Shown here: one piece after another, positions 1 through 8,411 of the stretch
How positions within the stretch are numbered: the stretch's first letter is position 1
How the letters are laid out: each line of letters opens with the position of its first letter
The notes under the pieces: generated by a model
What the model saw: the letters and a program-made list of their open reading frames with translations, nothing else
What the model was told of the DNA's origin: nothing
Database searches by the model: none
Made by a program: the position numbers and the translations under genes
Origin: Metaruminococcus_A sp964607135
Lineage (GTDB): Bacteria > Bacillota > Clostridia > Oscillospirales > Ruminococcaceae
Direction of reading: 5' to 3'
NCBI GenBank assembly: GCA_964607135.1
Contig: CAZSIV010000035.1
Location: 1 to 23,630, forward strand
DNA length: 23,630 bases

Positions 1-242
1 AATTTTTTGCCGACGATCTCTTCCATCTTGCCGATGTACTCCATGATCTGCGCCTGGATTTCATCGTTAATTTTCTTGCCGTCTTCATAGTACTGGGTGC
101 AGGCCTCGGTGGAAATGGTGAAGCCCTGCGGAACCGGAAGACCGAGGTTGGTCATCTCAGCCAGGTTCGCGCCTTTGCCGCCGAGCAGCTCTCTCATTTT
201 TCCGTTGCCTTCGGAAAAAAGATACACGTACTTTTTGCTCAC
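1..242 (-). CDS. ppdK: Pyruvate, phosphate dikinase, N-terminal fragment (runs off the window)
   Basis: The minus strand encodes about 80 residues of the N-terminal nucleotide-binding domain of pyruvate,phosphate dikinase. The reading includes KYVYLFSEGNGKMRELLGGK, followed by GANLAEMTNLGLPVPQGFTI, the usual start of this family. The enzyme interconverts pyruvate, ATP and phosphate with PEP, AMP and pyrophosphate, and in anaerobes often runs glycolytically. An SD site (GGAGG, 257-253) precedes two in-frame starts: GTG at 242-240 (10-nt spacing) and TTG at 248-246 (4-nt spacing). I chose GTG for the spacing, but TTG cannot be excluded. The phosphohistidine and PEP domains lie beyond the left edge. 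The gene is divergent from glmU and has its own promoter at 360-388. Confidence 0.93.
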   Translation of the reverse strand, partial: MSKKYVYLFSEGNGKMRELLGGKGANLAEMTNLGLPVPQGFTISTEACTQYYEDGKKINDEIQAQIMEYIGKMEEIVGKK

Positions 243-359
243 TTGCAATCTACCTCCAATTTTTTTTACAAAGCCTCACAAATCAAGCCCGCAAGAATCA
301 ATTTCCGCAGGCGAGACGAGAGGGTTTTGTACTGCCTTGTTTCTTTAGGCTCGTTTCAC

Positions 360-388
360 ATTATAACAAAGATTCGCAGGTTTTTCTA
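360..388 (-). promoter_or_regulatory. Sigma-A promoter for ppdK with extended -10
   Basis: On the minus strand the -10 box TATAAT (365-360) is preceded by TG one base upstream, an extended -10. A weak -35 TAGAAA (388-383) lies exactly 17 nt away. Transcription would start near 353, giving a leader of about 110 nt before the ppdK SD. Confidence 0.65.
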
Positions 389-458
389 TATATTTATCAA
401 TTTTTTTTTAGGAAACTATCCGAAATCCGTTGATTTCATAGAGTTTCACAAATAAGGC

Positions 459-487
459 TTGCAAAACGCCCTGGAAATTGAGATAAT
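459..487 (+). promoter_or_regulatory. Sigma-A promoter for glmU
   Basis: TTGCAA (459-464) and GATAAT (482-487) are separated by exactly 17 nt. The -10 matches 5/6 of the consensus and the -35 matches 4/6. Start near 494 gives a leader of about 100 nt before glmU. Confidence 0.6.
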
Positions 488-593
488 AATACTAAGAAAT
501 GAAGCGGAAAGCGCTGTGGAACGGCCGATTTTGTCCGTCTGCCGTGCGGTTCGGCCGGGATGATTCCATATATAAAAAGGGAGTGGCCTTATT

Positions 594-1970
594 TTGCATG
601 AAAAGATAGCGGTCATTTTAGCTGCCGGAAACGGCAAGCGGATGATGTCAAAAAAACCCAAGGTGCTGTGTGAGGTTTTGTATAAACCCATGCTGTCTTG
701 GGTTATTTCTGCGTGTGAAAAAGCTGGGGTCGAAAAAATCTGCGTCGTGGCTGGATATGGGCATGAGCAGGTGGAGGAGTCTCTCGGAGGCGGTTACCGC
801 GTCGTGCTCCAGACCGAGCGTCTGGGGACGGGGCATGCGCTTAAAATGGCAGGGGATTTTTTAAAGGAGAACGCCGGCTCGGATCTGCTGGTTCTCTGCG
901 GGGACGCGCCGTTTATCGATGAGAGAACGATCAAAGAGGCACATGCCCTCCACCAGCAACAGGGGAACAGCGTGACGGTCGTCACGGCGGAGCTGGAAAA
1001 CCCCTTCGGCTACGGCCGGGTTCTGCGCGAGGGGGACGGAATTTCCGGCATCGTCGAGCAGAAGGAAGCGACCGAGGAGCAGCAGAAGATCCGCGAGATC
1101 AATTCCGGCGTTTACTGGTTTAAAACCGACGATCTGCTCCCGGCGCTGGAACAGATCAAAAACGACAATGCAAAGGGCGAATACTATCTGACCGATTCCA
1201 TCGCAATCCTCCTTTCTTCGGGGAAACGGGCGGGGGCGTACCTTGCGCCGAACGCCGACGCCTGCCTCGGTGCGAACGACCGGAAAACGCTCTTGGGGCT
1301 CAACCGGAAGGCGACGGAGCGGGTGATTGAAAAGCACCTGGAAAACGGGGTCGGCTTTGTGTCGGCCGACGGGGTGGTTATCGGCCCGGATGTGACGATC
1401 GGCGCCGGGACGGAGATCGATCCGAACGTCATTTTAAAGGGGAACACCACTATTGGAGAAAACTGTTTCATCGGCCAGGGCTGCGTTTTGGAGGATACGG
1501 CGGTTGGAAACGACGTGAAGCTTTATGCGGTTCAGAGCGAGGGAGCGGTGATCCGGGACGGCGTTAAGATCGGCCCCTTTGCCCATCTGCGCCCGAATAC
1601 CGAAATCAAGGCGGAGGCAAAGCTCGGCAATTTTGTGGAGATCAAGAATTCCGTTATCGGGGAGAAAACGGCGGTCGCCCATCTGACCTATGTCGGCGAC
1701 AGCGATGTCGGCCGCGGGGTCAACTTCGGCTGCGGCGTGGTTACGGTCAATTACGACGGGTCGGAAAAATACAGGACGGTCATCGGCGACTACGCCTTTA
1801 TCGGCTGCAACACCAACCTGGTGGCCCCGGTGAAGGTCGGAGATACGGCTTACACAGGGGCAGGTTCCACCATCACAAAAGATATTCCGGACGGCGCGCT
1901 CGCGGTGGAGCGTACAGAGACGAAAATCGTAGAAGGTTATGCCTACCGTAAACTGAAAAAGAAAAAATAA
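594..1970 (+). CDS. glmU: Bifunctional UDP-N-acetylglucosamine pyrophosphorylase / glucosamine-1-phosphate acetyltransferase
   Basis: GlmU makes UDP-GlcNAc, the precursor of peptidoglycan and wall polymers. It acetylates glucosamine-1-phosphate and then uridylylates it, in the cytoplasm. At 458 aa it has normal length. Residues 5-25 carry the nucleotidyltransferase signature (ILAAGNGKRM then PKVL), with Lys15 where Thr is commoner. From about residue 255 the hexapeptide repeats form the left-handed beta-helix acetyltransferase domain. His363 in AHLTYVGDS corresponds to the catalytic His of E. coli GlmU. The start is TTG at 594, with AGGGAG at 578-583. The ATG at 598 is out of frame and meets a stop at once, so TTG is the only sensible start. 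prs follows after 39 nt, as in the Bacillus spoVG-glmU-prs order. Confidence 0.97.
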   Translation: MHEKIAVILAAGNGKRMMSKKPKVLCEVLYKPMLSWVISACEKAGVEKICVVAGYGHEQVEESLGGGYRVVLQTERLGTGHALKMAGDFLKENAGSDLLVLCGDAPFIDERTIKEAHALHQQQGNSVTVVTAELENPFGYGRVLREGDGISGIVEQKEATEEQQKIREINSGVYWFKTDDLLPALEQIKNDNAKGEYYLTDSIAILLSSGKRAGAYLAPNADACLGANDRKTLLGLNRKATERVIEKHLENGVGFVSADGVVIGPDVTIGAGTEIDPNVILKGNTTIGENCFIGQGCVLEDTAVGNDVKLYAVQSEGAVIRDGVKIGPFAHLRPNTEIKAEAKLGNFVEIKNSVIGEKTAVAHLTYVGDSDVGRGVNFGCGVVTVNYDGSEKYRTVIGDYAFIGCNTNLVAPVKVGDTAYTGAGSTITKDIPDGALAVERTETKIVEGYAYRKLKKKK

Positions 1971-2009
1971 CGGCTTCGGATGACAAATAAGGGGATTGAG
2001 AGGTAGGAA

Positions 2010-2969
2010 ATGAACTTACACGGAAAAGACATCAAGATATTTTCAGCGAATTCCAATCCGAAGGTGGCAAGGGAAATCGCAAAGGAACTGGGACTGCCGA
2101 TCGGGAAATCGGATGTGGCGCTGTTCAGCGACGGCGAGATATCGGTTTCGATCCACGAGTCTGTCCGCGGTTCGGACGTCTTTGTGATCCAGTCCACCAG
2201 CGCGCCGGTCAACCGGAACCTGATGGAGCTTTTGCTGATGATCGACGCCTTCAAGCGCGCCTCTGCCGGGAGGATCACGGCAGTGATCCCTTATTTTGGC
2301 TATGCGAGGCAGGACCGCAAGGCGAAGGCCCGCGACCCGATTTCCGCAAAGCTGGTGGCCGATCTGCTCACGACTGCGGGCGCAGACCGGATTTTGACGA
2401 TGGATCTCCACGCGCCCCAGCTCCAGGGCTTTTTCAATATCCCGGTCGACCATCTGCTCGGCGTGCCGATCCTGCTCCCTTATTACAATGAGAAATTCAA
2501 GGATTCCAAAGAGGATCTGATTGTCGTTTCGCCCGATCTTGGCTCTGTGACCCGGGCGCGGAACTTCGCCAGCAGAATCGAAGCTCCGCTTGCGATTATC
2601 GACAAGCGCCGCCAGCGCGCGAACGTTTCGGAGGTCATGAACATCATCGGCAATGTAGAGGGAAAACGCGTCATTCTGGTCGACGATATGGTCGATACGG
2701 CGGGGAGCCTCTGCAACGCCGCCAAAGCGCTGGTGGAACAGGGCGGTGCAAAGGAGATATACGCCTGCGCGACCCATGGTGTCTTGTCCGGGCCTGCCGT
2801 CGAGAGGATTGCGGAGAGCCGGATCGAAGAATTGGTGTTTTTGGATACGATCCAGCTGCCGGAGGAAAAAAGGCTGGATAAAATCAAGCAGCTTCCCGTC
2901 GCGCCCGTTTTTGCGGAGGCGATCGAGCGGATTTACCTAGATAAGCCGGTTTCGCCGCTGTTTGTCTGA
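2010..2969 (+). CDS. prs: Ribose-phosphate pyrophosphokinase (PRPP synthetase)
   Basis: Prs transfers pyrophosphate from ATP to ribose-5-phosphate, giving PRPP for nucleotide, His, Trp and NAD synthesis. At 319 aa it is the standard class I length. The metal-binding segment MDLHAPQLQGFF begins at Met131. The flexible-loop segment DKRRQRANVSEV is present. The PRPP-binding loop VDDMVDTAGS spans residues 224-233. The start ATG at 2010 has GAGAGG at 1998-2003, six nt upstream. It sits 39 nt after glmU with no terminator between them, so the two are probably cotranscribed. Confidence 0.97.
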   Translation: MNLHGKDIKIFSANSNPKVAREIAKELGLPIGKSDVALFSDGEISVSIHESVRGSDVFVIQSTSAPVNRNLMELLLMIDAFKRASAGRITAVIPYFGYARQDRKAKARDPISAKLVADLLTTAGADRILTMDLHAPQLQGFFNIPVDHLLGVPILLPYYNEKFKDSKEDLIVVSPDLGSVTRARNFASRIEAPLAIIDKRRQRANVSEVMNIIGNVEGKRVILVDDMVDTAGSLCNAAKALVEQGGAKEIYACATHGVLSGPAVERIAESRIEELVFLDTIQLPEEKRLDKIKQLPVAPVFAEAIERIYLDKPVSPLFV

Positions 2970-3041
2970 CCGAGGGACGGCTGCTGGAAATCGTCTTACA
3001 AATCGAATGCGTTTTGAGATTGAAGGGAATTGGAATTCCCG

Positions 3042-3070
3042 TTGACTTGGGGCGGCGGTTTCTTTTTGAT
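3042..3070 (+). promoter_or_regulatory. Possible promoter for pth-mfd
   Basis: TTGACT (3042-3047) and TTTGAT (3065-3070) are 17 nt apart, with 5/6 and 4/6 consensus matches. It lies in the 217-nt gap between prs and pth and would drive pth and mfd independently. The weak -10 limits confidence. Confidence 0.4.
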
Positions 3071-3121
3071 GCCGAAATGCCGGGGCGGCGCCCCTGAATG
3101 AAAAAATCGTATGTTCAGATG

Positions 3122-3157
3122 AAACCTGCACAGGTGGGAGATGCCTGTGCAGGTTTT
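3122..3157 (+). terminator. 13-bp hairpin in the pth leader, terminator-like
   Basis: AAACCTGCACAGG (3122-3134) pairs perfectly with 3144-3156 around a 9-nt loop. Only a short T tract follows, so intrinsic termination would be weak. It lies upstream of the pth SD (GGAGG, about 3178). It could end prs transcripts or shape the pth leader. Confidence 0.45.
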
Positions 3158-3186
3158 GCTGGCTTGGATGCTAAATTGGAGGAATT

Positions 3187-3801
3187 ATGAGCATTTTTGA
3201 CCTGTTCGCCCAGATTTCGCGCTCCCAGGGGAAGATCGAGTATTTGATCGTCGGTTTGGGGAATCCGGGGACGAACTATGAAAAAACTCGTCACAACGCG
3301 GGCTTTCGGGCGCTCGACGTTCTGCTGAAAAAATATGGGCTGGAGACCGGCCGGAAAAAGTTCAAAGCGCTCATCGCCGATGGGACGGTCGGCGGTAAGC
3401 GATGCCTGTTTATGAAGCCGCAGACCTTTATGAATTTGAGCGGGGAAGCGGTCGGGGAAGCGGCTCGGTTTTACAAAATCCCGCCGGAAAAGGTCATTGT
3501 TTTGTTCGACGATATCTCCCTGCCGCCCGGCAGGCTCCGGATTCGGAGGAAAGGGAGCGCCGGCGGACATAACGGCATCAAGAGCATCATCGAGCATCTC
3601 GATTCGGATGCGTTTCCGCGGGTCAAGCTCGGCGTGGGGGCGAAGCCGCGCTCGGATTACGACCTGGCCGATTGGGTGCTTTCGTCCTTTTCGCCGCAGG
3701 ATCAGCAGAAGATGGAGGAAGCCTACGCCCTTTGCCCGGAGATCATCTCCTGCCTGGTCGAAGGGAAGATCGACGAGGCGATGAGCCGTTTCAGCCATTA
3801 G
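3187..3801 (+). CDS. pth: Peptidyl-tRNA hydrolase
   Basis: Pth cleaves peptidyl-tRNA released from stalled ribosomes, recycling tRNA. The protein is 204 aa. The family core begins at about residue 21 with YLIVGLGNPG. The catalytic His in TRHNAGF is His36, and the DD pair at 108-109 contains the conserved Asp. GSAGGHNGIKSI is intact. About 16 residues precede the usual N-terminus (MSIFDLFAQISRSQGKI). The strong GGAGG SD before ATG 3187 and the lack of an internal Met support this longer start. mfd begins 18 nt downstream, so the two are likely cotranscribed. Confidence 0.96.
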   Translation: MSIFDLFAQISRSQGKIEYLIVGLGNPGTNYEKTRHNAGFRALDVLLKKYGLETGRKKFKALIADGTVGGKRCLFMKPQTFMNLSGEAVGEAARFYKIPPEKVIVLFDDISLPPGRLRIRRKGSAGGHNGIKSIIEHLDSDAFPRVKLGVGAKPRSDYDLADWVLSSFSPQDQQKMEEAYALCPEIISCLVEGKIDEAMSRFSH

Positions 3802-3819
3802 TAAAGGAATTGAGACCAG

Positions 3820-6800
3820 ATGAAACTTTTTACCAGCCTGCTTCAGAAATTCGATCCCTTCATCCGGGTGGATGAAGCAATCCGAAACGGCTCGCTGCCG
3901 GCGATGGCAGTGGGCTTTTCCGCCGTACACAAGGCGAATCTCGTGGCGGCTGCGGCGGAACAGCACGGCCCCTGTCTCGTAGTGACGGCCGATGAACCCA
4001 CCGCTCGCCGTTTTTGCGAGGATATCAACGCAATGCTCAAGCGTGAGGCGGCGTTCCTTTATCCTGCGAAGGATTTTGTCTTCCGCAGCCTTGAAGGGGT
4101 GTCTCACGAATATGAGCAGCAGCGGCTGGGGATTCTCTCCCGCGCCCTGCGGGGAGAGTGCGATATTGTCTGCTGCAGCATCGACGCGCTTTTGCAGCTG
4201 ACCATCCCGCCGGAGGAGCTTTCCCGGCGTATCGCGACCCTCGAGCCGGGGCAGCAGATCGAGCCTCAGGAAGTGGTTCAAATGCTGATCCGGGCCGGTT
4301 ATGCCCGCCGGGACCAGGTGGAGGGGCCGGCGCAGTTTTCCGCTCGGGGCGGGATTGTCGACCTGTTCCCGCCCGACCTCTCCTATCCGGTTCGGGTCGA
4401 ATTCTGGGGGGATGAGATCGATACGGTTTCCGCCTTTGAACTGGATTCCCAGCGGCGGGTGGATACGGTCAAAAAGGTGCGGATCGTCCCGGCGTTTGAG
4501 GTTTTGGCGGACTCCCCCGAAGCGCTCGCGGAAATCATCGAGAAAAAGTGCAAAACCCTCAAGCCGGATTCCCCGGCGGGCGTAATGCTTCTGAAGGAAG
4601 CGGAGCGCCTTCGTGCGGGGCTGGAGCTTTCCTCTTATGACAAATATATCGGGGCGGTCTATTCCAAACCGGCGACCCTGCTCGATTATTTTGAAACGCC
4701 CCTTGTTTTTGTCAGCGAATACACCGCCGTAAAAGAGCGGGCGAGGGGCTTTTTGACGACCCACTATGAAGACGTCAAGATTCTCCTGGAGGAGGGGGAG
4801 CTCTGCAAAGGGTATGACACCTTCTGTGTGGATTTTCCCCAGATGAATGAAACCTTGCAGAAATCCCGGACAATCTATCTCGACACCTTTGCCCAGAGCA
4901 GCGATTTGAAGCTGAAAGAGCTGATCTCCGCGACGGCGGTTCAGACTTCGGCTTGGGGCGGGGAATTGAAGCTTCTGGCAGAGGATCTCTCCTCTCTGAT
5001 CGCGCAGGGGTATTGCTGCGCTGTTTTGGCGGGGACTGCGAAATCGGCGGAAACGCTCGCCGCCGACCTGCGGAAACAGGGGATTCCCGCCGATTACACC
5101 AAGGATGTAAAAGACATCGTTTACCGCAAGGTGTTTGTGCTGGAGAACAAGCTTTCCTCGGGCTTTGAATACCCTGAAATCAAGCTGGCGGTCATCACCA
5201 GCGTCAAGCCGGGGGCGGCGGTCAAAAAACGCCCCAAAAAGCGGCGGGGCGAGGAAATCCGCTCTCTGACCGACTTGACGGTGGGGGATCCTGTCGTCCA
5301 TGTCTCCCATGGCGTCGGCATTTTCGACGGGATTCACAAGCTGGATCTCCACGGGGTCGTCAAGGACTACATCAAAATTCAGTATGCGGGGGCGGATACC
5401 CTGTATGTCCCTGTCACCCAGCTCGACCTCGTGTCAAAATATATCGGGCCGAAGGACGACAGCAAGATTAAGCTCAACCGCCTGAACTCCGGCGAGTGGC
5501 AGAAGACCCGCGCCCGGGTCAAAAAAGCGGTCAGCGAGATGGCGGATGAACTGATCCGCCTTTACGCCGAGCGGATGAAGGTACAGGGCCACGCTTTTCC
5601 CGAAGACGACGAGTGGCAGAGGGAGTTTGAGGAACGGTTTGACTACGAGGAGACCGACGACCAGCTCCGCTGTGCCGAGGAGATTAAGGCCGATATGGAA
5701 AAGCCTGTCCCGATGGACCGGCTCCTCTGCGGCGACGTCGGCTTCGGCAAGACCGAGGTCGCCCTGCGCGCTGCCTTTAAATGCGTCGAGGATGGCAAGC
5801 AGTGCGCCATCCTCTGCCCGACGACCATCCTCGCCTGGCAGCACTACCAGAATATTATCCGGCGGTTCGAGGGTGTTCCGGTCAACATTGAGCTCCTTTC
5901 CCGGTTCCGCAGCCCGAAGCAGCAGAAGGAAGCGGTGAAAAAGCTGAAGACGGGGGAGGCGGATATCGTCGTGGGAACCCACCGGCTGGTGCAGAAGGAC
6001 ATCGAATTCAAATCCCTCGGGCTGGCGATCGTCGATGAGGAACAGCGGTTCGGGGTAGCCCACAAAGAGAAATTCAAAGAGATGTTCCGCGGTGTGGACA
6101 TGCTGACCCTTTCTGCCACCCCGATTCCGCGGACGCTGAACATGGCGATGTCGGGGATCCGGGATATGTCGGTCATTGACGAGCCGCCGCAGGACCGTCA
6201 TCCGGTTCAGACCTATGTCATCGAGTACGACATCGGCGTGATCTGCGACGCAATCCGCCGGGAGCTGCGGCGAGGCGGGCAGGTGTATTATATCCATAAC
6301 CGGATCGACAGCATCCGGAGCTGCGCCGCCCGGATCCAGGAGCGGATTCCCGACGTCCGGATCGGGATTGCCCACGGCCGGATGGCGGAGGATGAGCTGT
6401 CCGAAATCTGGCGGCAGCTGATGGAGAGGGAGATCGACGTTTTGGTTTGTACGACCATCATTGAAACCGGGGTGGACGTCGCCAATGTCAACACCCTCAT
6501 CATCGACGACGCGGACAATATGGGACTTTCTCAGCTCTATCAGCTCCGGGGGCGGATCGGCCGGTCGAGCCGCCGCGCCTTCGCCTATTTCACCTTCCGG
6601 CGGGGAAAAGTCCTCTCCGAAGTCGCAACCAAACGGCTGTCGGCCATCCGGGAATTCACCCAGTTCGGCTCCGGCTTTCGAATCGCCCTGCGCGACCTGG
6701 AGATCCGGGGTGCGGGGAATATCCTGGGGGCCCGCCAGCACGGGCACATGGAGGCAGTCGGCTACGATATGTACCTGCGCCTCCTTTCGGATGCGATCAG

Positions 6801-7278
6801 CGAACACAAGGGGGAAAAGCCGACCCAGGCGTCAGAAGAATGCCTGGTCGACATCCAGGTGGAGGCCCATATCCCGGAAAAATATATCGAAAGCCCGTCT
6901 CAGAGGATCGACGTTTACCGGAAGATCGCCTCGGTCAAATCGGAGGAGAACGCGCTCGACGTCTTGGATGAGCTGATTGATCGATTCGGCGAGCCGCCCG
7001 AGGCGGTGAAGGGCCTGGTGGACGTTGCGCTTCTGCGGAACACCGCCTCAAATTTCGGGATCAGCGAGATCAGCCAGAAGGGCGGGAGCCTGCTTTTCTA
7101 TCCGGAGCACCTGAATATGGAGCTCGCCTCCCAGCTGGTCGGGAAGCTTAAAGGCAGGGTGATGGTCAACGCGGGCGCAAAGCCTTACCTGTCGGTCAAA
7201 ATGAAAGAGGCGGGCCCGGTTGAGGTGATGCGGGAGGTGCTGGGCGTCTGGAATGAGGCGGCACGGGAAAACGGATGA
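3820..7278 (+). CDS. mfd: Transcription-repair coupling factor
   Basis: Mfd binds RNA polymerase stalled at DNA lesions, pushes it off with its ATP-driven translocase, and recruits UvrA for excision repair. The length of 1152 aa is standard. The N-terminal third resembles UvrB (RGGIVDLFPP, then a VEFWGDEID element). A CarD-like RNA-polymerase interaction domain follows near residues 485-560 (VGDPVVHVSHGVGIF). The helicase has Walker A GDVGFGKT at 638-645, DEEQ at 739-742, the SATPIPRTL motif, and a TRG-type translocation region ending in QLRGRIGRS. SD AAAGGAATTGAG precedes ATG 3820. No frameshift is seen. Confidence 0.97.
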   Translation: MKLFTSLLQKFDPFIRVDEAIRNGSLPAMAVGFSAVHKANLVAAAAEQHGPCLVVTADEPTARRFCEDINAMLKREAAFLYPAKDFVFRSLEGVSHEYEQQRLGILSRALRGECDIVCCSIDALLQLTIPPEELSRRIATLEPGQQIEPQEVVQMLIRAGYARRDQVEGPAQFSARGGIVDLFPPDLSYPVRVEFWGDEIDTVSAFELDSQRRVDTVKKVRIVPAFEVLADSPEALAEIIEKKCKTLKPDSPAGVMLLKEAERLRAGLELSSYDKYIGAVYSKPATLLDYFETPLVFVSEYTAVKERARGFLTTHYEDVKILLEEGELCKGYDTFCVDFPQMNETLQKSRTIYLDTFAQSSDLKLKELISATAVQTSAWGGELKLLAEDLSSLIAQGYCCAVLAGTAKSAETLAADLRKQGIPADYTKDVKDIVYRKVFVLENKLSSGFEYPEIKLAVITSVKPGAAVKKRPKKRRGEEIRSLTDLTVGDPVVHVSHGVGIFDGIHKLDLHGVVKDYIKIQYAGADTLYVPVTQLDLVSKYIGPKDDSKIKLNRLNSGEWQKTRARVKKAVSEMADELIRLYAERMKVQGHAFPEDDEWQREFEERFDYEETDDQLRCAEEIKADMEKPVPMDRLLCGDVGFGKTEVALRAAFKCVEDGKQCAILCPTTILAWQHYQNIIRRFEGVPVNIELLSRFRSPKQQKEAVKKLKTGEADIVVGTHRLVQKDIEFKSLGLAIVDEEQRFGVAHKEKFKEMFRGVDMLTLSATPIPRTLNMAMSGIRDMSVIDEPPQDRHPVQTYVIEYDIGVICDAIRRELRRGGQVYYIHNRIDSIRSCAARIQERIPDVRIGIAHGRMAEDELSEIWRQLMEREIDVLVCTTIIETGVDVANVNTLIIDDADNMGLSQLYQLRGRIGRSSRRAFAYFTFRRGKVLSEVATKRLSAIREFTQFGSGFRIALRDLEIRGAGNILGARQHGHMEAVGYDMYLRLLSDAISEHKGEKPTQASEECLVDIQVEAHIPEKYIESPSQRIDVYRKIASVKSEENALDVLDELIDRFGEPPEAVKGLVDVALLRNTASNFGISEISQKGGSLLFYPEHLNMELASQLVGKLKGRVMVNAGAKPYLSVKMKEAGPVEVMREVLGVWNEAARENG

Positions 7279-7397
7279 CGGCCGAAGGAAGTACTTGATT
7301 CTTGTAGAAGGTGAGACCGATCCGCAGCGGTTTCACATCTAAAAATGAAAACAGGTGCGCTGAAGGCAGCACCGCAAATTGGGAAAAACAGATGAAA

Positions 7398-7439
7398 AAG
7401 GGGGATGGTCGGATTTGGAACAGCCGTCCCCCTTGATTT
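7398..7439. terminator. GC-rich hairpin after mfd, possible bidirectional terminator
   Basis: AAGGGGGATGG (7398-7408) pairs with 7424-7434 (CCGTCCCCCTT), with one G-T wobble and a 15-nt loop. The downstream T tract is weak (GATTTCCTTG). Its position between the 3' ends of mfd and the convergent XRE gene suits a shared terminator. Confidence 0.45.
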
Positions 7440-7497
7440 CCTTGTAAAAGCTAAGTGAAACCTGTTTGCTTTGACGTTGCAGGGCGAGGACAAAATG

Positions 7498-7704
7498 TTA
7501 AAAATAGAATAAATCCTCGAACTTTTTATCCAGTGCAATACACAAAACAAGCGCGAGCTTTGCAGTCGGGCTGAACTGCCCTGTCTCAATGGAGCTAATC
7601 GTGTTGCGGGAAACGCCGACCAGCCTTGCCAGCCCCGCCTGCGACAGCTTTTTTTCAGCCCTCGCTTCTTTGATCCTGTTTTTTAATATAAGTCTTTCGT
7701 CCAT
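7498..7704 (-). CDS. Small XRE-family helix-turn-helix regulator
   Basis: This 68-aa protein is almost entirely one Cro/C1-type HTH domain. KNRIKEARAEKKLSQAGLA is helix 1-2, and VGVSRNTISSIETG is the recognition helix region. It ends in EDLFYF, as in YgzD-like regulators. It is expected to bind DNA as a dimer and repress transcription. The start ATG is at 7704, preceded by GAAGGTG. The gene lies 13 nt downstream of the membrane-protein gene 7718-8020 on the same strand, so the pair is one operon. The paired palindromic sites at the operon promoter (8049-8098) are probable targets, suggesting autoregulation. This last point is inference. Confidence 0.9.
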   Translation of the reverse strand: MDERLILKNRIKEARAEKKLSQAGLARLVGVSRNTISSIETGQFSPTAKLALVLCIALDKKFEDLFYF

Positions 7705-7717
7705 CCCGCTTTCACCT

Positions 7718-8020
7718 TCAATGCCCCATAAAAAATCTGATTGCTGCGATGATTGCTACCGCCGTTGTGACAATCGCCATTATTAGGTTGTATTTCTCCT
7801 TTGTTTTAACAAAACGATAGATTTGTCCGGCGGAAACGGAGAGGCAGACAGTTGCGCAAAGATCCATAATGGGCTGGTCGTTGAATCCGCGGAACATGGC
7901 GAAGAAAGCAGCGCTCAGAACAAGGACGAGGTAGGTGTACTTCATTGCTTTATCACGAGTTTGGACAATCATTTCATCTTCCTCGTTTTGTGCTTTCTTT
8001 AAAATTTCTTCTTTATTCAT
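7718..8020 (-). CDS. Small membrane protein (DUF6442-like) in operon with XRE regulator
   Basis: This 100-aa protein begins MNKEEILKKAQNEEDEM, a charged amphipathic N-terminus. Three hydrophobic segments follow at about 28-46, 50-68 and 78-97. It resembles the small membrane proteins often paired with short XRE regulators in Clostridia. I associate it with DUF6442 from memory, without a search. The function is unknown. Roles in membrane stress sensing or in controlling the regulator are speculation. SD AGGAG lies about 9 nt before ATG 8020. The operon promoter is at 8071-8099. Confidence 0.8.
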   Translation of the reverse strand: MNKEEILKKAQNEEDEMIVQTRDKAMKYTYLVLVLSAAFFAMFRGFNDQPIMDLCATVCLSVSAGQIYRFVKTKEKYNLIMAIVTTAVAIIAAIRFFMGH

Positions 8021-8048
8021 GGCAGTGTGCTCCTTAAAATTGCGTTTT

Positions 8049-8098
8049 GCAAAGTTTACTTGTCATATTGATTTTATATCTGCAAAGTTTACTTGTCA
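8049..8098 (-). repeat. Tandem 17-bp operator-like repeats upstream of the XRE operon
   Basis: GCAAAGTTTACTTGTCA occurs exactly at 8049-8065 and again at 8082-8098, 33 bp apart, about three helical turns. Each copy contains the dyad AAGT-NN-ACTT, the size expected for a small XRE dimer. One copy overlaps the -35 and the other lies at the expected transcription start of the operon. This is classic repressor-operator geometry. Confidence 0.7.
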
Positions 8099-8099
8099 A
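8071..8099 (-). promoter_or_regulatory. Sigma-A promoter for the membrane-protein/XRE operon
   Basis: On the minus strand TTGACA (8099-8094) and TAAAAT (8076-8071) are 17 nt apart, with 6/6 and 5/6 matches. Both operator-like repeats overlap or flank it. Confidence 0.75.
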
Positions 8100-8254
8100 G
8101 ATATTTCGGCGGATTTTTTGTTGCTTTCAAAATAGTGTGATAAACAGCCTTTTATCCTTTGTCTGTATTCAGGAACGTTCATTTACTGAGCACGGACGAA
8201 TATGCGGAAAGGCGCGGAGAAAAGAGATATAAGGAAATATTTTTACAAAACAGC
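8100..8254. other. Intergenic stretch without recognised gene
   Basis: Between the minus-strand XRE operon promoter and the tRNA promoter I see no supported gene or structured RNA. Together with the flanking promoters, the gene-free interval is 8021-8334. Confidence 0.5.
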
Positions 8255-8283
8255 TTGACTTTTAAAACGGTTTTGAGTATAAT
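8255..8283 (+). promoter_or_regulatory. Strong sigma-A promoter for tRNA-Gln
   Basis: TTGACT (8255-8260), a 17-nt spacer and a perfect TATAAT (8278-8283) lie about 50 nt upstream of the tRNA. This is a stable-RNA type of promoter. Confidence 0.85.
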
Positions 8284-8334
8284 ATAAAACGTTCCGCCGC
8301 AGTGAAGGCTGTATGGGGGCAAAATAGTCTGTTT

Positions 8335-8410
8335 TGGGGTGTAGCCAAGTGGTAAGGCAGCGGGTTCTGGCCCCGTCATTCCGAGGGTTCAAATCCTTCC
8401 ACCCCAACCA
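8335..8410 (+). tRNA. tRNA-Gln (anticodon CTG)
   Basis: This 76-nt cloverleaf has a 7-bp acceptor stem pairing TGGGGTG (8335-8341) with CACCCCA (8400-8406). The D arm is GCCAAGTGGTAAGGC. The anticodon loop TTCTGGC gives anticodon CTG, reading CAG. The T loop is TTCAAAT. The discriminator A and CCA (8408-8410) are encoded in the DNA. The gene stands alone between its own promoter and terminator. Confidence 0.95.
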
Positions 8411-8411
8411 G

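Larger units (their letters stand above)
249..593. other. Divergent intergenic region between ppdK and glmU
   Basis: These 345 bases hold no convincing gene. They contain the minus-strand ppdK promoter (360-388), the plus-strand glmU promoter (459-487), and a possible glmU leader stem pairing CGGCCGA (522-528) with TCGGCCG (551-557) across a 22-nt loop. The two small reading frames here (97-348 and 243-455, plus strand) lack SD sites and overlap ppdK coding or promoter sequence. Confidence 0.6.

Noticed and set aside
3115..5352. 745-codon minus-strand open frame across pth and mfd
   Set aside because: It is antisense to two clear conserved genes. High GC at third positions removes stops on the opposite strand, and the translation is Arg/Pro/Gly-rich with no family resemblance. 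The same holds for 5434-6807 and 8663-9826, minus strand.
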